The position numbers and the translations under genes were made by a program. Below, in pieces: positions 17,171 to 25,327 of a stretch of DNA of 64,000 bases; the first letter of the stretch is position 1, and every line of letters begins with the position of its first letter. The notes under the pieces are model-generated. The model worked only from the letters and a program-made list of their open reading frames with translations. It searched no databases and was not told the DNA's origin. Source of the stretch: Nitrospira defluvii (GTDB lineage: Bacteria > Nitrospirota > Nitrospiria > Nitrospirales > Nitrospiraceae); assembly GCF_905220995.1 (NCBI RefSeq), contig NZ_CAJNBJ010000016.1, forward strand, positions 1-64,000, in the 5' to 3' direction.

Positions 17171-17211
17171 CACAAAAGAAAAGGGGCGGCGAGGATGTCC
17201 CCGCCGCCCCT
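17171..17211 (-). terminator. Intrinsic terminator after the small cytochrome c gene
   Basis: The arms at 17182-17195 and 17198-17211 pair over 14 bases with one mismatch (AGGGGCGGCG / CGCCGCCCCT core) and a two-base loop. On the minus strand the hairpin is followed by TTTTCTTTTG. It lies about 30 bases past the stop of the cytochrome gene. Confidence 0.85.
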
Positions 17212-17241
17212 CAGCATTCAGCCGTTCGGCTGAACTCGAAA

Positions 17242-17694
17242 CTACTCGTCGCCGCCCTTGCAGAAGCTGCGCTCGTAGTTGATGATCGTCCACGCTTCTT
17301 CTTCGGTGATCGCCGCAGGGACCAACGAGACCATGCCGGTGCCCGGGCTGCCGTTCTTGATCACCCAGAACAGCTCGCCGTCTTTCCGTTTCTTGTGGAA
17401 CTTGCAGTTGGTGAAGTTACGCGGGCTCGGGTTGAGAATCGCGCCGGCAGGGCCATCGCCCTTGCCCTCTTTGCCGTGGCAGTTGAAGCAGGTGCCCTTG
17501 CCCTCGTACAGTGCCTTACCCTTGGCAATGCTTTCCGGGGTCGAAGCAACCGGGTTCTTCATCGCCTTCGCGTCCGCCATTTGATCCGGCGCAACACGGG
17601 GCTTCAGCGGATCCTTTTCTTCAGCGCCCACCACCGCCACGGACAACAAGGTGACGGCTGCACACACTCCAACGAACTTAGAAAAATACCCCAT
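17242..17694 (-). CDS. Class I c-type cytochrome, periplasmic
   Basis: The ~150-residue precursor has a cleavable signal peptide (cut likely after VVGAE). It carries one haem motif, CFNCHGKEGKGDGPAG, and a later segment, GSPGTGMVSL, that supplies the methionine ligand. This is the usual pattern of small periplasmic electron carriers. The start at 17694 is supported by AAAGGAGGAG; a longer in-frame start at 17763 lacks this. It has its own promoter (17796-17825) and terminator (17171-17211), so it is monocistronic. Two extra cysteines (FTNCKFH and SFCKGG) are unusual for the family. Confidence 0.9.
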   Translation of the reverse strand: MGYFSKFVGVCAAVTLLSVAVVGAEEKDPLKPRVAPDQMADAKAMKNPVASTPESIAKGKALYEGKGTCFNCHGKEGKGDGPAGAILNPSPRNFTNCKFHKKRKDGELFWVIKNGSPGTGMVSLVPAAITEEEAWTIINYERSFCKGGDE

Positions 17695-17795
17695 CAGAAC
17701 TCCTCCTTTGTGTTGAACCCACCGCGTGAACAACGACTCTCTGGGCCGAAGTAGCATGGACAAAAAACGGATGACAAGGCCGATAAAGCAGGCGA

Positions 17796-17825
17796 ACTAT
17801 AGCAACGGGTTTTCTGTCTTGTCAA
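17796..17825 (-). promoter_or_regulatory. Strong sigma-70 promoter for the cytochrome c gene
   Basis: On the minus strand TTGACA (17825-17820) and TATAGT (17801-17796) are 18 bases apart, a near-consensus pair. A start near 17789 gives a leader of about 95 bases. Confidence 0.75.
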
Positions 17826-18154
17826 GCCGAAGGCTGCCTCAGCCATCCCTTTGTCCTCCCATGCTCACGCCGGAGAGACTCAAGCAGCATGCCAGTGCGA
17901 ATGCGTAACGACGATGCGCGAATTCCTGGATTTTTGACACATCCAGACGGAAACACGCGCGTGGCCGCTTCCGACCGTGACACCTTTGCGCCCCAGAATC
18001 TCCTGCTCGCCTCAACGCAGCGAGAGGGGCGCCACCCAAGGACACATGGCTTGATGAGGCGGAATATGTGGCGAGGAAATAGAGGAGGCAGGGAATCCCA
18101 TGCTCACAGGCCCGAGACAGCGGCCGGCAAGGCGCATGACCCTCGCCGGTCTGC
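17826..18154. other. Intergenic region with no gene seen
   Basis: This stretch lies between the rodZ stop and the cytochrome promoter. Reading frames here are short and lack ribosome sites or family resemblance. A weak GC hairpin just after rodZ (around 18121-18150) has no U-run. I see no RNA gene or repeat. Confidence 0.5.
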
Positions 18155-19102
18155 TTACCGCTTAATCACGACATCCCGAACAACCTTTCCGCTTGGGCCA
18201 AACGGTTTTTGCGGCTTGCCGTTCAACTCGGCACGAACGCCACCAGCATTCCCAAGGGTGACAGTGAACTGATCCTGCGCCTTCCACTGCGCCTTTTGAC
18301 CTGGACGCAACAGCGCTTCCTGTGGGCTGCCTGAATCCACTTGGACCACCACCCAGCTCAGCTCCGTCGCGTCAAGATCAAGAACCAACGGACCATCGGA
18401 TCCTACAGGACCATCGACCGACAACCCGGCCAGAGGTCCGTCTGCCCCCATGGAAGCGGATGGCTGAGCCGGAACTGGTTCTACCTGTACTGGGGCTCGC
18501 GCCACGGGAGCAGGTGCAACCGTCGACGGTACCACTTTGTCCTGTGTAGCTTTTGCTACGGGGGGAGCCGGCGCCGGTTCCATCGGCTTTGCAGCCGGCA
18601 CAATCGGGGGAGGAAGTTCCATGGCCGGGCGGGCAGCGGATTCGCGCGCATCCTTGGAAAACGGCGCACTTTTCTTGCTCGGTGGCGGCACATCCGACCC
18701 GGTTCTCCGCATCAACGTGGACGATTGCTCACGGCTCAACAAAAACACCAGCGTGGCGATCGCCACGGTGATGGCAATCCCCACCGCTTTGCGATTCGCC
18801 TTGCGACGGCGTTCCTCCTCAACCTGACGTTGTCGCAACCGTTCGCGCTCACCCTGCTTGTCATAAAAGGCCCCGGCAGACTGCACAAATCGGTGAATGG
18901 CATCTTCTTCGTCCAAGCCCAGCGATCGCGCGTAAGACCGGACGAAGCCGCGGGCGAACACCTGATCGGGCAACTTGGCGAAATTTCCCTCTTCGAGCGC
19001 TTTGACGAAATCCGTGCGGATGCGGGTCTTCGAGGCGACTTCGTCAACCGTCAGACCTTTCGTCTCGCGTACCTGCCGAAAAAATTCACCCACTGATTCC
19101 AT
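18155..19102 (-). CDS. rodZ: RodZ-like membrane protein: helix-turn-helix, one membrane segment, DUF4115
   Basis: RodZ links the MreB cytoskeleton to cell-wall synthesis. The 315-residue protein begins with a Cro/HTH-25 domain (ETKGLTVDEVASKTRI, residues ~1-85) and has a membrane helix after a basic stretch (RRKANRKAVGIAI, ~100-120). A Pro/Ala-rich periplasmic linker follows. The protein ends with a DUF4115 domain (SWVVVQVDSGSPQEALLRPG) typical of RodZ family members. No mreB or mrdA lies nearby. It ends a long minus-strand run, following the TPR lipoprotein gene by nine bases. Confidence 0.85.
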   Translation of the reverse strand: MESVGEFFRQVRETKGLTVDEVASKTRIRTDFVKALEEGNFAKLPDQVFARGFVRSYARSLGLDEEDAIHRFVQSAGAFYDKQGERERLRQRQVEEERRRKANRKAVGIAITVAIATLVFLLSREQSSTLMRRTGSDVPPPSKKSAPFSKDARESAARPAMELPPPIVPAAKPMEPAPAPPVAKATQDKVVPSTVAPAPVARAPVQVEPVPAQPSASMGADGPLAGLSVDGPVGSDGPLVLDLDATELSWVVVQVDSGSPQEALLRPGQKAQWKAQDQFTVTLGNAGGVRAELNGKPQKPFGPSGKVVRDVVIKR

Positions 19103-19111
19103 GATGTCCGC

Positions 19112-19813
19112 CTATGGTTTGAGCTTACCGAGGAGTTCCTGCGCGGCCGCCGCCTGTTCGCCGCCCTTGTCCAATGTCGAGACCTTCGAGAGGGCTTCAC
19201 GGGCCCGCACATCAAACCCCAACTTGTGATACACACGCGCCAATTCCAATTGCAGCATGGCGGGAGGGACATTAGGCGGCGTCACCGTCGCCGCGTCTTC
19301 CAACACTTCCATGGCCCCCTGTAGATCGCCCTCATGCATCAACGCCTTCCCGAGATGAAACCTCGCCAGATCCGGCGTGGGGTAGAGCGGGTTGCTCAGC
19401 GCCTGGCGGTAGGCGGCAATGGCATCCTTCCAGCGATCCTGGCTGGCCAGGACCTGACCGAGATAGGTGTTCGCTTCCGAGTAATCTCCATCGATCCGAA
19501 TGGCCTCGCGGAACGATTCTTCGGCCGGTTTGAGCCGCCCTTGTGCCGCGTAGATATGCCCCAGGCCGTAGTGGGCTTCTTTGTTGTCGGGGTTCAGCTT
19601 CACAGCCTTCTGAAAGGATACGTAGGCCTGCTGTTGATCCGAACTCAGCCGAGCCACGCCTTCCTGGTAGAACCCCTTCGACTTGCGCACGTTCTCTTCG
19701 TTGGCGCACCCACTCGTCGCCACACTCGCCAGGAAGAGAAGGATCCAGCACAGTCCCCGTGAACCACAGGCACCGTACACCAGGAATCCTCGCTCCCGAT
19801 CAGTCGCTCTCAT
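19112..19813 (-). CDS. TPR-repeat lipoprotein, PilF/PilW-like
   Basis: The 233-residue protein has a lipoprotein signal ending SVATSGC, then four or five tetratricopeptide repeats (for example AHYGLGHIYAAQGRLKPAEE and ANTYLGQVLASQDRWKDAIA). The size and layout resemble PilF/PilW, the outer-membrane pilotin that helps assemble type IV pilus secretins. No pilus genes are in the window, so a general scaffolding role is equally possible. Its ATG overlaps the stop of the upstream PfkB gene by four bases, which implies coupled translation. Confidence 0.75.
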   Translation of the reverse strand: MRATDRERGFLVYGACGSRGLCWILLFLASVATSGCANEENVRKSKGFYQEGVARLSSDQQQAYVSFQKAVKLNPDNKEAHYGLGHIYAAQGRLKPAEESFREAIRIDGDYSEANTYLGQVLASQDRWKDAIAAYRQALSNPLYPTPDLARFHLGKALMHEGDLQGAMEVLEDAATVTPPNVPPAMLQLELARVYHKLGFDVRAREALSKVSTLDKGGEQAAAAQELLGKLKP

Positions 19814-20727
19814 GCTCCGATATCCTCAAAATGAGTAAGGCGCTTGAACTCTTTAAACCGCGCCTCAATCTCTTTGTAATCTAGGATCCTCAATCGGTCA
19901 AGGCTAAAGGCTTCTACGGTAAATGAGGCCATGACGCTTCCGAAAATGATCGCCTGCCGCATGGCTTCGGAGGAACGATTTCCCGTGGCCGCCAGATACC
20001 CTAGAAATCCACCCGCGAACGTATCGCCGGCCCCGGTCGGATCCCGAACGTCATCCAATGGAAACGCCGGCGCACCGAACACCTGCTTGTCGTTGAACAT
20101 TAGCACCCCGTATTCGCCGCGCTTGACGATCAGATGTTTCGGTCCGCGCGCGAGAATTTTCTTGGCGACCTTCACGAGATTGGAATCTTCACCCAAGGCC
20201 CGGGCCTCGCCGTCGTTGATGATCAGCACGTCGATATGCTGCAGCACATTCCACAGCGCGTCACGCTTGCCGTTGATCCAGAAGTTCATCGTGTCACAGG
20301 CCACGAGCGCCGGACGCTTCACCTGTTGCAACACATCCAGCTGGAGATTCGGGTCGATGTTTCCCAGAAAGAGCACATCCGGCGAACTGTACTGAGCAGG
20401 AATTTTCGGTCGGAAGGTCTCGAACACATTTAGCCGAGTATCAAGCGTCTGGGCTTCATTGAGCTGGTGCGAATAGGCCCCCTTCCAGCGGAAGGTCGCG
20501 CCAGGTCGCCGTTCCAATCCCATCAAATCGATCTTGCGGCTCTTGAGAAAGGCGACATGCTGTTCGGGAAAATCTTCTCCCACGACGGCAATGAGGTCGA
20601 CCGACGTGAAATAACTCGCCGCGGTCGAAAAGTAGGTCGCCGAACCACCGAGCACCTCAGTCACCTCACCGAACGGGGTTTTCACCGTATCCAATGCCAC
20701 TGATCCCACTACGAGCAATTTTCCCAT
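19810..20727 (-). CDS. PfkB-family carbohydrate/nucleoside kinase
   Basis: The 305-residue ribokinase-fold kinase has an N-terminal GGSATYFST substrate-lid region and the second PfkB signature DPTGAGDTFAGGFLG with the catalytic aspartate. Its place three bases after the methylthioadenosine phosphorylase gene suggests a role in nucleoside or methylthioribose salvage, but this is context only. It could also be an adenosine or sugar kinase. It overlaps the downstream TPR lipoprotein gene by four bases. Confidence 0.85.
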   Translation of the reverse strand: MGKLLVVGSVALDTVKTPFGEVTEVLGGSATYFSTAASYFTSVDLIAVVGEDFPEQHVAFLKSRKIDLMGLERRPGATFRWKGAYSHQLNEAQTLDTRLNVFETFRPKIPAQYSSPDVLFLGNIDPNLQLDVLQQVKRPALVACDTMNFWINGKRDALWNVLQHIDVLIINDGEARALGEDSNLVKVAKKILARGPKHLIVKRGEYGVLMFNDKQVFGAPAFPLDDVRDPTGAGDTFAGGFLGYLAATGNRSSEAMRQAIIFGSVMASFTVEAFSLDRLRILDYKEIEARFKEFKRLTHFEDIGA

Positions 20728-20730
20728 GCT

Positions 20731-21630
20731 TCACCGTTTTCCTTTCCGCGTCCGCACATAGGGAGCAATCAAGAGATTCAATCGTCGTTTGGCCGAAGCC
20801 GACATGTGATCCGGAGCCGTCACAATGGCATTCCCCAGCGCCTGATGACAGACACAGGCACGATCGGGAGCCAACTTGGGCACCACGGTCTTCAACACCT
20901 GCTTGGCCAGCGCAACGTTCTTGTGGAGAGTCGCGAGAATCGCCTCCACGGTCACCGCTTCTTCCGTCTCATGCCAGCAGTCATAGTCTGTCGCCAGCGC
21001 CACGGTGGCATAACAGAGTTCGGCCTCCCGAGCGAGTTTGGCTTCCGGCATGTTGGTCATCCCGATGACGTCCACCCCCCACTGGCGATACAACCGGGAT
21101 TCCGCCTTGGTCGAGAATTGAGGCCCCTCCATACACACATAGGTGCCTCCGCGATGCAGGCGCGCCCCGGCCGCTCGTCCCGCCGCCTCCAACGCATCGG
21201 CCACCGATGCGCACACCGGTTCGCCGAATCCGACGTGCGCCACAATGCCCTCATCGAAAAAGGTCGAGATCCGGCGCTTGGTGAGATCAATGAATTGATC
21301 CGGCAGGACGACGTCCCCTGGCCGAATAGCCTCTTTCATACTCCCGACCGCGCTGACCGAAATCACCTGCTTCACGCCCAGGGATTTCAGCGCATAGATG
21401 TTGGCGCGGTAATTGATGCTTCCGGGATTGATCCGGTGTCCTCTGCCGTGCCGCGAGAGAAATGCGACTCGCGCACCACCCAACACTCCGAGGATAATGG
21501 CATCTGAGGGCGCCCCAAACGGGGTACGCACGCGCACCTCGCGGACTCGCTCCAGCCCGTCGATGTTGTACAATCCACTTCCGCCGATGATGCCGATGGC
21601 GGCCTGCACGGTCTTCTTCGATGTCGTCAT
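20731..21630 (-). CDS. mtnP: S-methyl-5'-thioadenosine phosphorylase
   Basis: This enzyme splits 5'-methylthioadenosine with phosphate to adenine and methylthioribose-1-phosphate in methionine salvage. The ~299-residue protein has the purine nucleoside phosphorylase type 2 motifs: IGIIGGSGLY, SRHGRGHRINP, YVCMEGPQFSTKAES and MTNMPEAKLA, with the base-binding DYDCWH. I use the ATG at 21630, which overlaps the miaA stop as ATGA, rather than an earlier in-frame start at 21774 that would lie inside miaA. The PfkB kinase follows directly. Confidence 0.93.
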   Translation of the reverse strand: MTTSKKTVQAAIGIIGGSGLYNIDGLERVREVRVRTPFGAPSDAIILGVLGGARVAFLSRHGRGHRINPGSINYRANIYALKSLGVKQVISVSAVGSMKEAIRPGDVVLPDQFIDLTKRRISTFFDEGIVAHVGFGEPVCASVADALEAAGRAAGARLHRGGTYVCMEGPQFSTKAESRLYRQWGVDVIGMTNMPEAKLAREAELCYATVALATDYDCWHETEEAVTVEAILATLHKNVALAKQVLKTVVPKLAPDRACVCHQALGNAIVTAPDHMSASAKRRLNLLIAPYVRTRKGKR

Positions 21631-22655
21631 GAGGTCGATCCCGTTTCCATAGTGAGCGACGCCGGCATCTCCACCGAACGTCGATATGATAAGTCCCGCA
21701 AGAACGACTGAACCGTCTCTAATAAACGGCCGGCCACGTCCTCCGGACTGTCCTGCTCGCTGAGCGACCGCCACTGCAGCCCCGGCTCTTTCCGAAACCA
21801 GGTGAGCTGGCGTTTCGCAAAATGCCTGGTATCTCGTTGAAGCAAGCGGAGCGCCTCAGCCCGGTCATACTCGCCGGACAAATACCCCGCGACCTGCTGA
21901 TACCCCAATCCCTTCATCGCGCCCAGCTCCCGTTGATAGCCTTGGGCGAGCAGGTTCGCAGTTTCCTCCACGACTCCGCGCTCGAACATCACCTCGACCC
22001 TCGCGTCAATGCGGCGATACAGCTGCGGGCGATCGCGATGTAACCCGATCATCAAGACGGAGAACGGCTGCTCCGCAAACCCATGTCGCTGCTGCATCTC
22101 GGATAAGCGCCGTCCGGAGAGATGGTACACCTCAAGCGCTCGCACAAGTTTCACCTCATCATGAGGATGCAGGCGGGCAGCCGATTCCGGATCAACTCGC
22201 GTCAATTCCTCATGGAGGAAATACCGCCCGCGCGCCTCGGCCTCCCGAAGCAGCGCGGCACGAAACGCCTGATCCGCACGCGGGGCGTCACACAATCCGT
22301 GAATCAAGGTTCGCACGTAGAGCCCCGTGCCGCCGACAATCAGCGGCACCCGCCGTTCGCCGTACAGACGCTCGATCTCCTGCAAGGCGAGCGTGCGATA
22401 CTGACCGGCATTAAACGGCTCGTCGGGATCGACCAGATCGATGAGGCGATGCGGCACGCCCTGCCGCTGTTCCATCGCGGGCTTATCGGTGGCAATATCC
22501 ATCCCGCGATAGACTTGGCGCGAATCAGCCGTCAGCAGCTCCGTGTCCAAGCCGCGGGCCAGCCGAAGCCCGATCTCACTTTTCCCCACCGCGGTCGGCC
22601 CGACCAGCACCACCAACGGCCGCAATGCCATGATTGATTCCGTCAGCCGGACCAT
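21627..22655 (-). CDS. miaA: tRNA dimethylallyltransferase
   Basis: MiaA adds a dimethylallyl group to A37 of tRNAs that read UNN codons. The P-loop LVGPTAVGKSE, TADSRQVYRGMDIATDKP and VGGTGLYV are all clear, and the C-terminal half shows FAKRQLTWFRKEP. From the ATG at 22655 (GAGGGG upstream) the protein has 342 residues; an ATG at 22631 is also possible. A longer in-frame start at 22838 would lie inside mutL and adds residues with no resemblance to the family. The mutL-miaA order is common in bacteria. Confidence 0.95.
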   Translation of the reverse strand: MVRLTESIMALRPLVVLVGPTAVGKSEIGLRLARGLDTELLTADSRQVYRGMDIATDKPAMEQRQGVPHRLIDLVDPDEPFNAGQYRTLALQEIERLYGERRVPLIVGGTGLYVRTLIHGLCDAPRADQAFRAALLREAEARGRYFLHEELTRVDPESAARLHPHDEVKLVRALEVYHLSGRRLSEMQQRHGFAEQPFSVLMIGLHRDRPQLYRRIDARVEVMFERGVVEETANLLAQGYQRELGAMKGLGYQQVAGYLSGEYDRAEALRLLQRDTRHFAKRQLTWFRKEPGLQWRSLSEQDSPEDVAGRLLETVQSFLRDLSYRRSVEMPASLTMETGSTS

Positions 22656-22672
22656 ACGCGTACGCCCCTCTT

Positions 22673-24469
22673 CTATGCACGATCGAACAAGCGTGCCAAT
22701 TCGTCGCTCGACAGACGGAACGCCACGCGACGGCCGTGCGGACAGGTCATGATCAGTCCCTCCGCAACCCAGTCCTGCAGCAACTGCTTGATTTCGGGCA
22801 GCGCCATGGTCCGTCCCGCTCGGACCGCCCCGTGACAAGCCAGCGATGCCAGAATCGGCTTGACCTTGAGTTCAAGGGAGGAAATGGAATCCCACTGCTC
22901 CAAGTCCTCGATCAAATCTTGGACAAGCGCAGCGACATCGGGATGGCCCAACATGACCGGCAGACCACGGATGAGAAACGAGGTGGGACCAAACGGCTCA
23001 ATGAGCAGGCCAAGCCGCTCCAATTCCGGGAGATGCCGCTGCAGAATTAGGGCTTGCTGCACCGGCAGTTCCAGCGGTTCCGGCAGCAACAGTGGCTGAG
23101 ACGGCAGCGCACGCCCGTGCCAGGCTCGCAGCAGGCGTTCAAACAACACCCGCTCGTGGGCCGTATGTTGATCGACCACCTGAAGCTCATCCCCCACTTG
23201 TGCAATCAGGAAGGTCTTGTTCATTTGACCGAGCGGCACAATTTCCCGAATCTCATCCACGGCATAGGCCGCAGCTCCTTCCCCCACGAAAGACGTTTGG
23301 CTGGGAGGGGAAACCTGTAGTGCCGCCGTGGCCTGCGGCTGGTGGCCCGGCTCAAACGAGTCACCCTCTGGCAGCACAGCCTGACTCGTCAACCCGGAAG
23401 GGGTCCTGGCCGCATCATCACTCAATCGAGCATGGGCGGATCCCGCCAAGGACACCTGAACCTGCGCCCGTCCCAGAGTCTGACGAACCGCGGAGCGTAC
23501 CATCTGGTGAATGTGTTCCGTATCGGCAAACCGGACTTCGCGTTTGGTCGGATGCACATTCACGTCGACCCGCTGCGGCTCGACATCCAAGAACAGGACA
23601 AACAGCGGCGCATGACCCTTGGCAAGAAACGAACTGTATCCATCGATGATGGCATGTTGGATCGTGCTGTTCTTGATCGGCCGGCGGTTGACGAATAGCT
23701 CTTGCGGCGTCCTGCCGGCACGAGCCCGGACCGGATCGACGATGAAGCCCCTGAGAGACAGGCCGTCACGTTCGACATCAACGGCCAGGGCTCGATCCCC
23801 GAAAGCCGCGCGATACACCTGCAGCACGCGATCACGAGCCGACGACACCCCGGGAAGCACAAACACTTCGTATCCATTATGGACGAGGCGGAGATGGACC
23901 TGCGGCCAGGCGAGCCCCGCCTGCTGGACCACATGGCTGATATGGGAAAACTCGGTCGTGGTGGATTTGAGAAATTTCCGGCGCGCCGGCGTATTGAAGA
24001 ACAGGTCCGACACCTCGATCGACGTGCCGGGAATCGCAGGACTATCCTCCACCCGCGCGATCGTACCCCCGGCAAGCCAGAGCTGTGTCCCAACCGGCTC
24101 GTTCCTGGCTACCGTTCGCAGGCGGACGTTGGAGACGGCTGCAATGCTCGGCAACGCTTCCCCGCGGAACCCCATCGTGCGAATAGCGCTAAGTTGTGCG
24201 TCCGACTGCAATTTACTGGTGGCATGTCGCTCGAAGGCCAGGGACGCGTCACGTCGAGACATTCCTTCCCCGTCGTCGCTGACTCGAATCAGCCCAAGGC
24301 CCCCGTCTTTGATTTCGACGGTAATCGTGGAACTGCCGGCATCCAGGCTGTTTTCGAGGAGTTCCTTCACCACGGCAGCCGGGCGTTCGACGACCTCACC
24401 CGCCGCAATACGGCCGATGACATCGCCAGGTAAGACCTGAATCTTCCCCGCACTACTCGCTATATCCAT
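22673..24469 (-). CDS. mutL: DNA mismatch repair protein MutL, endonuclease type
   Basis: MutL couples mismatch recognition by MutS to strand cutting and excision. The 598-residue protein has the GHKL ATPase motifs IAAGEVVERP, ENSLDAG and MGFRGEALPSIA, then a linker and a C-terminal dimerisation domain. The latter carries DQHTAHERVLFE, close to the DQHA-x2-E-x4-E metal motif of nicking MutL proteins, together with ACHGAVR and CPHGR. One residue of the motif is Thr instead of Ala. This predicts an endonuclease-active MutL as in bacteria without MutH. It lies between the CpoB-like genes and miaA. Confidence 0.96.
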   Translation of the reverse strand: MDIASSAGKIQVLPGDVIGRIAAGEVVERPAAVVKELLENSLDAGSSTITVEIKDGGLGLIRVSDDGEGMSRRDASLAFERHATSKLQSDAQLSAIRTMGFRGEALPSIAAVSNVRLRTVARNEPVGTQLWLAGGTIARVEDSPAIPGTSIEVSDLFFNTPARRKFLKSTTTEFSHISHVVQQAGLAWPQVHLRLVHNGYEVFVLPGVSSARDRVLQVYRAAFGDRALAVDVERDGLSLRGFIVDPVRARAGRTPQELFVNRRPIKNSTIQHAIIDGYSSFLAKGHAPLFVLFLDVEPQRVDVNVHPTKREVRFADTEHIHQMVRSAVRQTLGRAQVQVSLAGSAHARLSDDAARTPSGLTSQAVLPEGDSFEPGHQPQATAALQVSPPSQTSFVGEGAAAYAVDEIREIVPLGQMNKTFLIAQVGDELQVVDQHTAHERVLFERLLRAWHGRALPSQPLLLPEPLELPVQQALILQRHLPELERLGLLIEPFGPTSFLIRGLPVMLGHPDVAALVQDLIEDLEQWDSISSLELKVKPILASLACHGAVRAGRTMALPEIKQLLQDWVAEGLIMTCPHGRRVAFRLSSDELARLFDRA

Positions 24470-24541
24470 GGGAAGACAGGCCCCCTGAAGGTTGATAGGA
24501 GGATGGCTCAGTGGAGAGGAGAGCGGACCGCAGGCACAAGG

Positions 24542-25327
24542 TCATCGAATTTCGGCCATCTTGGTCTTCGCAAGCTTGGCTTCGTCGGACGTCGAATATT
24601 CTTCGATCACCCGCTTGAGATACTTCCTAGACTTGGCAGTATCGCCGGTTTCAGCGGCCGACAGGCCGAGCTTGAAGAGAGCCGCGGGCACCTTCTCGTT
24701 TCCCGCATACTCATTCACCACGTGCTCAAAGGACTGCATCGCCCGAATGTAATCCTTCTGGCCGTAATACGACTCCCCCAACCAGTAATGGGCATTGGGC
24801 GTGAGGGACGTGGAGGGAAAATCTCTGATGAAATGCTGAAAGCCGCTCACCGCGAGATCAAACTTTCCGTTGAGATAGTCGTTGTAGGCCAGATTGAACG
24901 CCGAGGTCGGGGTGATCGAGGGGACACCGGGCACAATGGCTGGAGCATCGACGGGGCCCGATGGCTTTGACGCACGGGCCTGACGACTGGCTTCGGAAAG
25001 TGCGAGATCAGAGCGGATAGAGGCCGCTTGCGCGATTTGCGTCTCTTCGATTTTTGCCAGACGCCCCTCGAGCTTTTGAAGCCGGGCCAGGGCCTCGTCG
25101 AGCCGTAGTTTCCCGCCCTCCGGCTCACGCACACGCTCCAGCGATTCCAGCCGTCGTTGCATCGCCTCGAACCGCTTTTGTTCCTGATCCTGGGTCCTGG
25201 CAATAAGGGACACCTGCTCACGAATCTCCAAGAAATCTGCATGTTTGGCACAACCCGCGACCACCAGCCCGCAGGCCAGTCCGGCCCCCATTTGGAGCGC
25301 CCGTATCAATCGGAGCTTCATCGTCAA
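24542..25327 (-). CDS. cpoB: Tol-Pal system protein CpoB (YbgF)-like lipoprotein, second copy
   Basis: The 261-residue protein has a lipoprotein-like signal (GLVVAGC), a coiled-coil segment of about 70 residues and a C-terminal TPR domain with NAHYWLGESYYGQKDYIRAM. CpoB coordinates peptidoglycan synthesis with outer-membrane constriction at division through TolA. Unlike enterobacterial CpoB it appears lipid-anchored. Its start overlaps the end of the larger paralogue at 25324-27012 by four bases, and the two TPR domains are clearly related. mutL follows on the same strand. Confidence 0.85.
   Translation of the reverse strand: MTMKLRLIRALQMGAGLACGLVVAGCAKHADFLEIREQVSLIARTQDQEQKRFEAMQRRLESLERVREPEGGKLRLDEALARLQKLEGRLAKIEETQIAQAASIRSDLALSEASRQARASKPSGPVDAPAIVPGVPSITPTSAFNLAYNDYLNGKFDLAVSGFQHFIRDFPSTSLTPNAHYWLGESYYGQKDYIRAMQSFEHVVNEYAGNEKVPAALFKLGLSAAETGDTAKSRKYLKRVIEEYSTSDEAKLAKTKMAEIR

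Noticed and set aside
18341-19096. Long plus-strand open frame opposite rodZ
   Set aside because: It covers rodZ in antisense, has no motif and no start signal.
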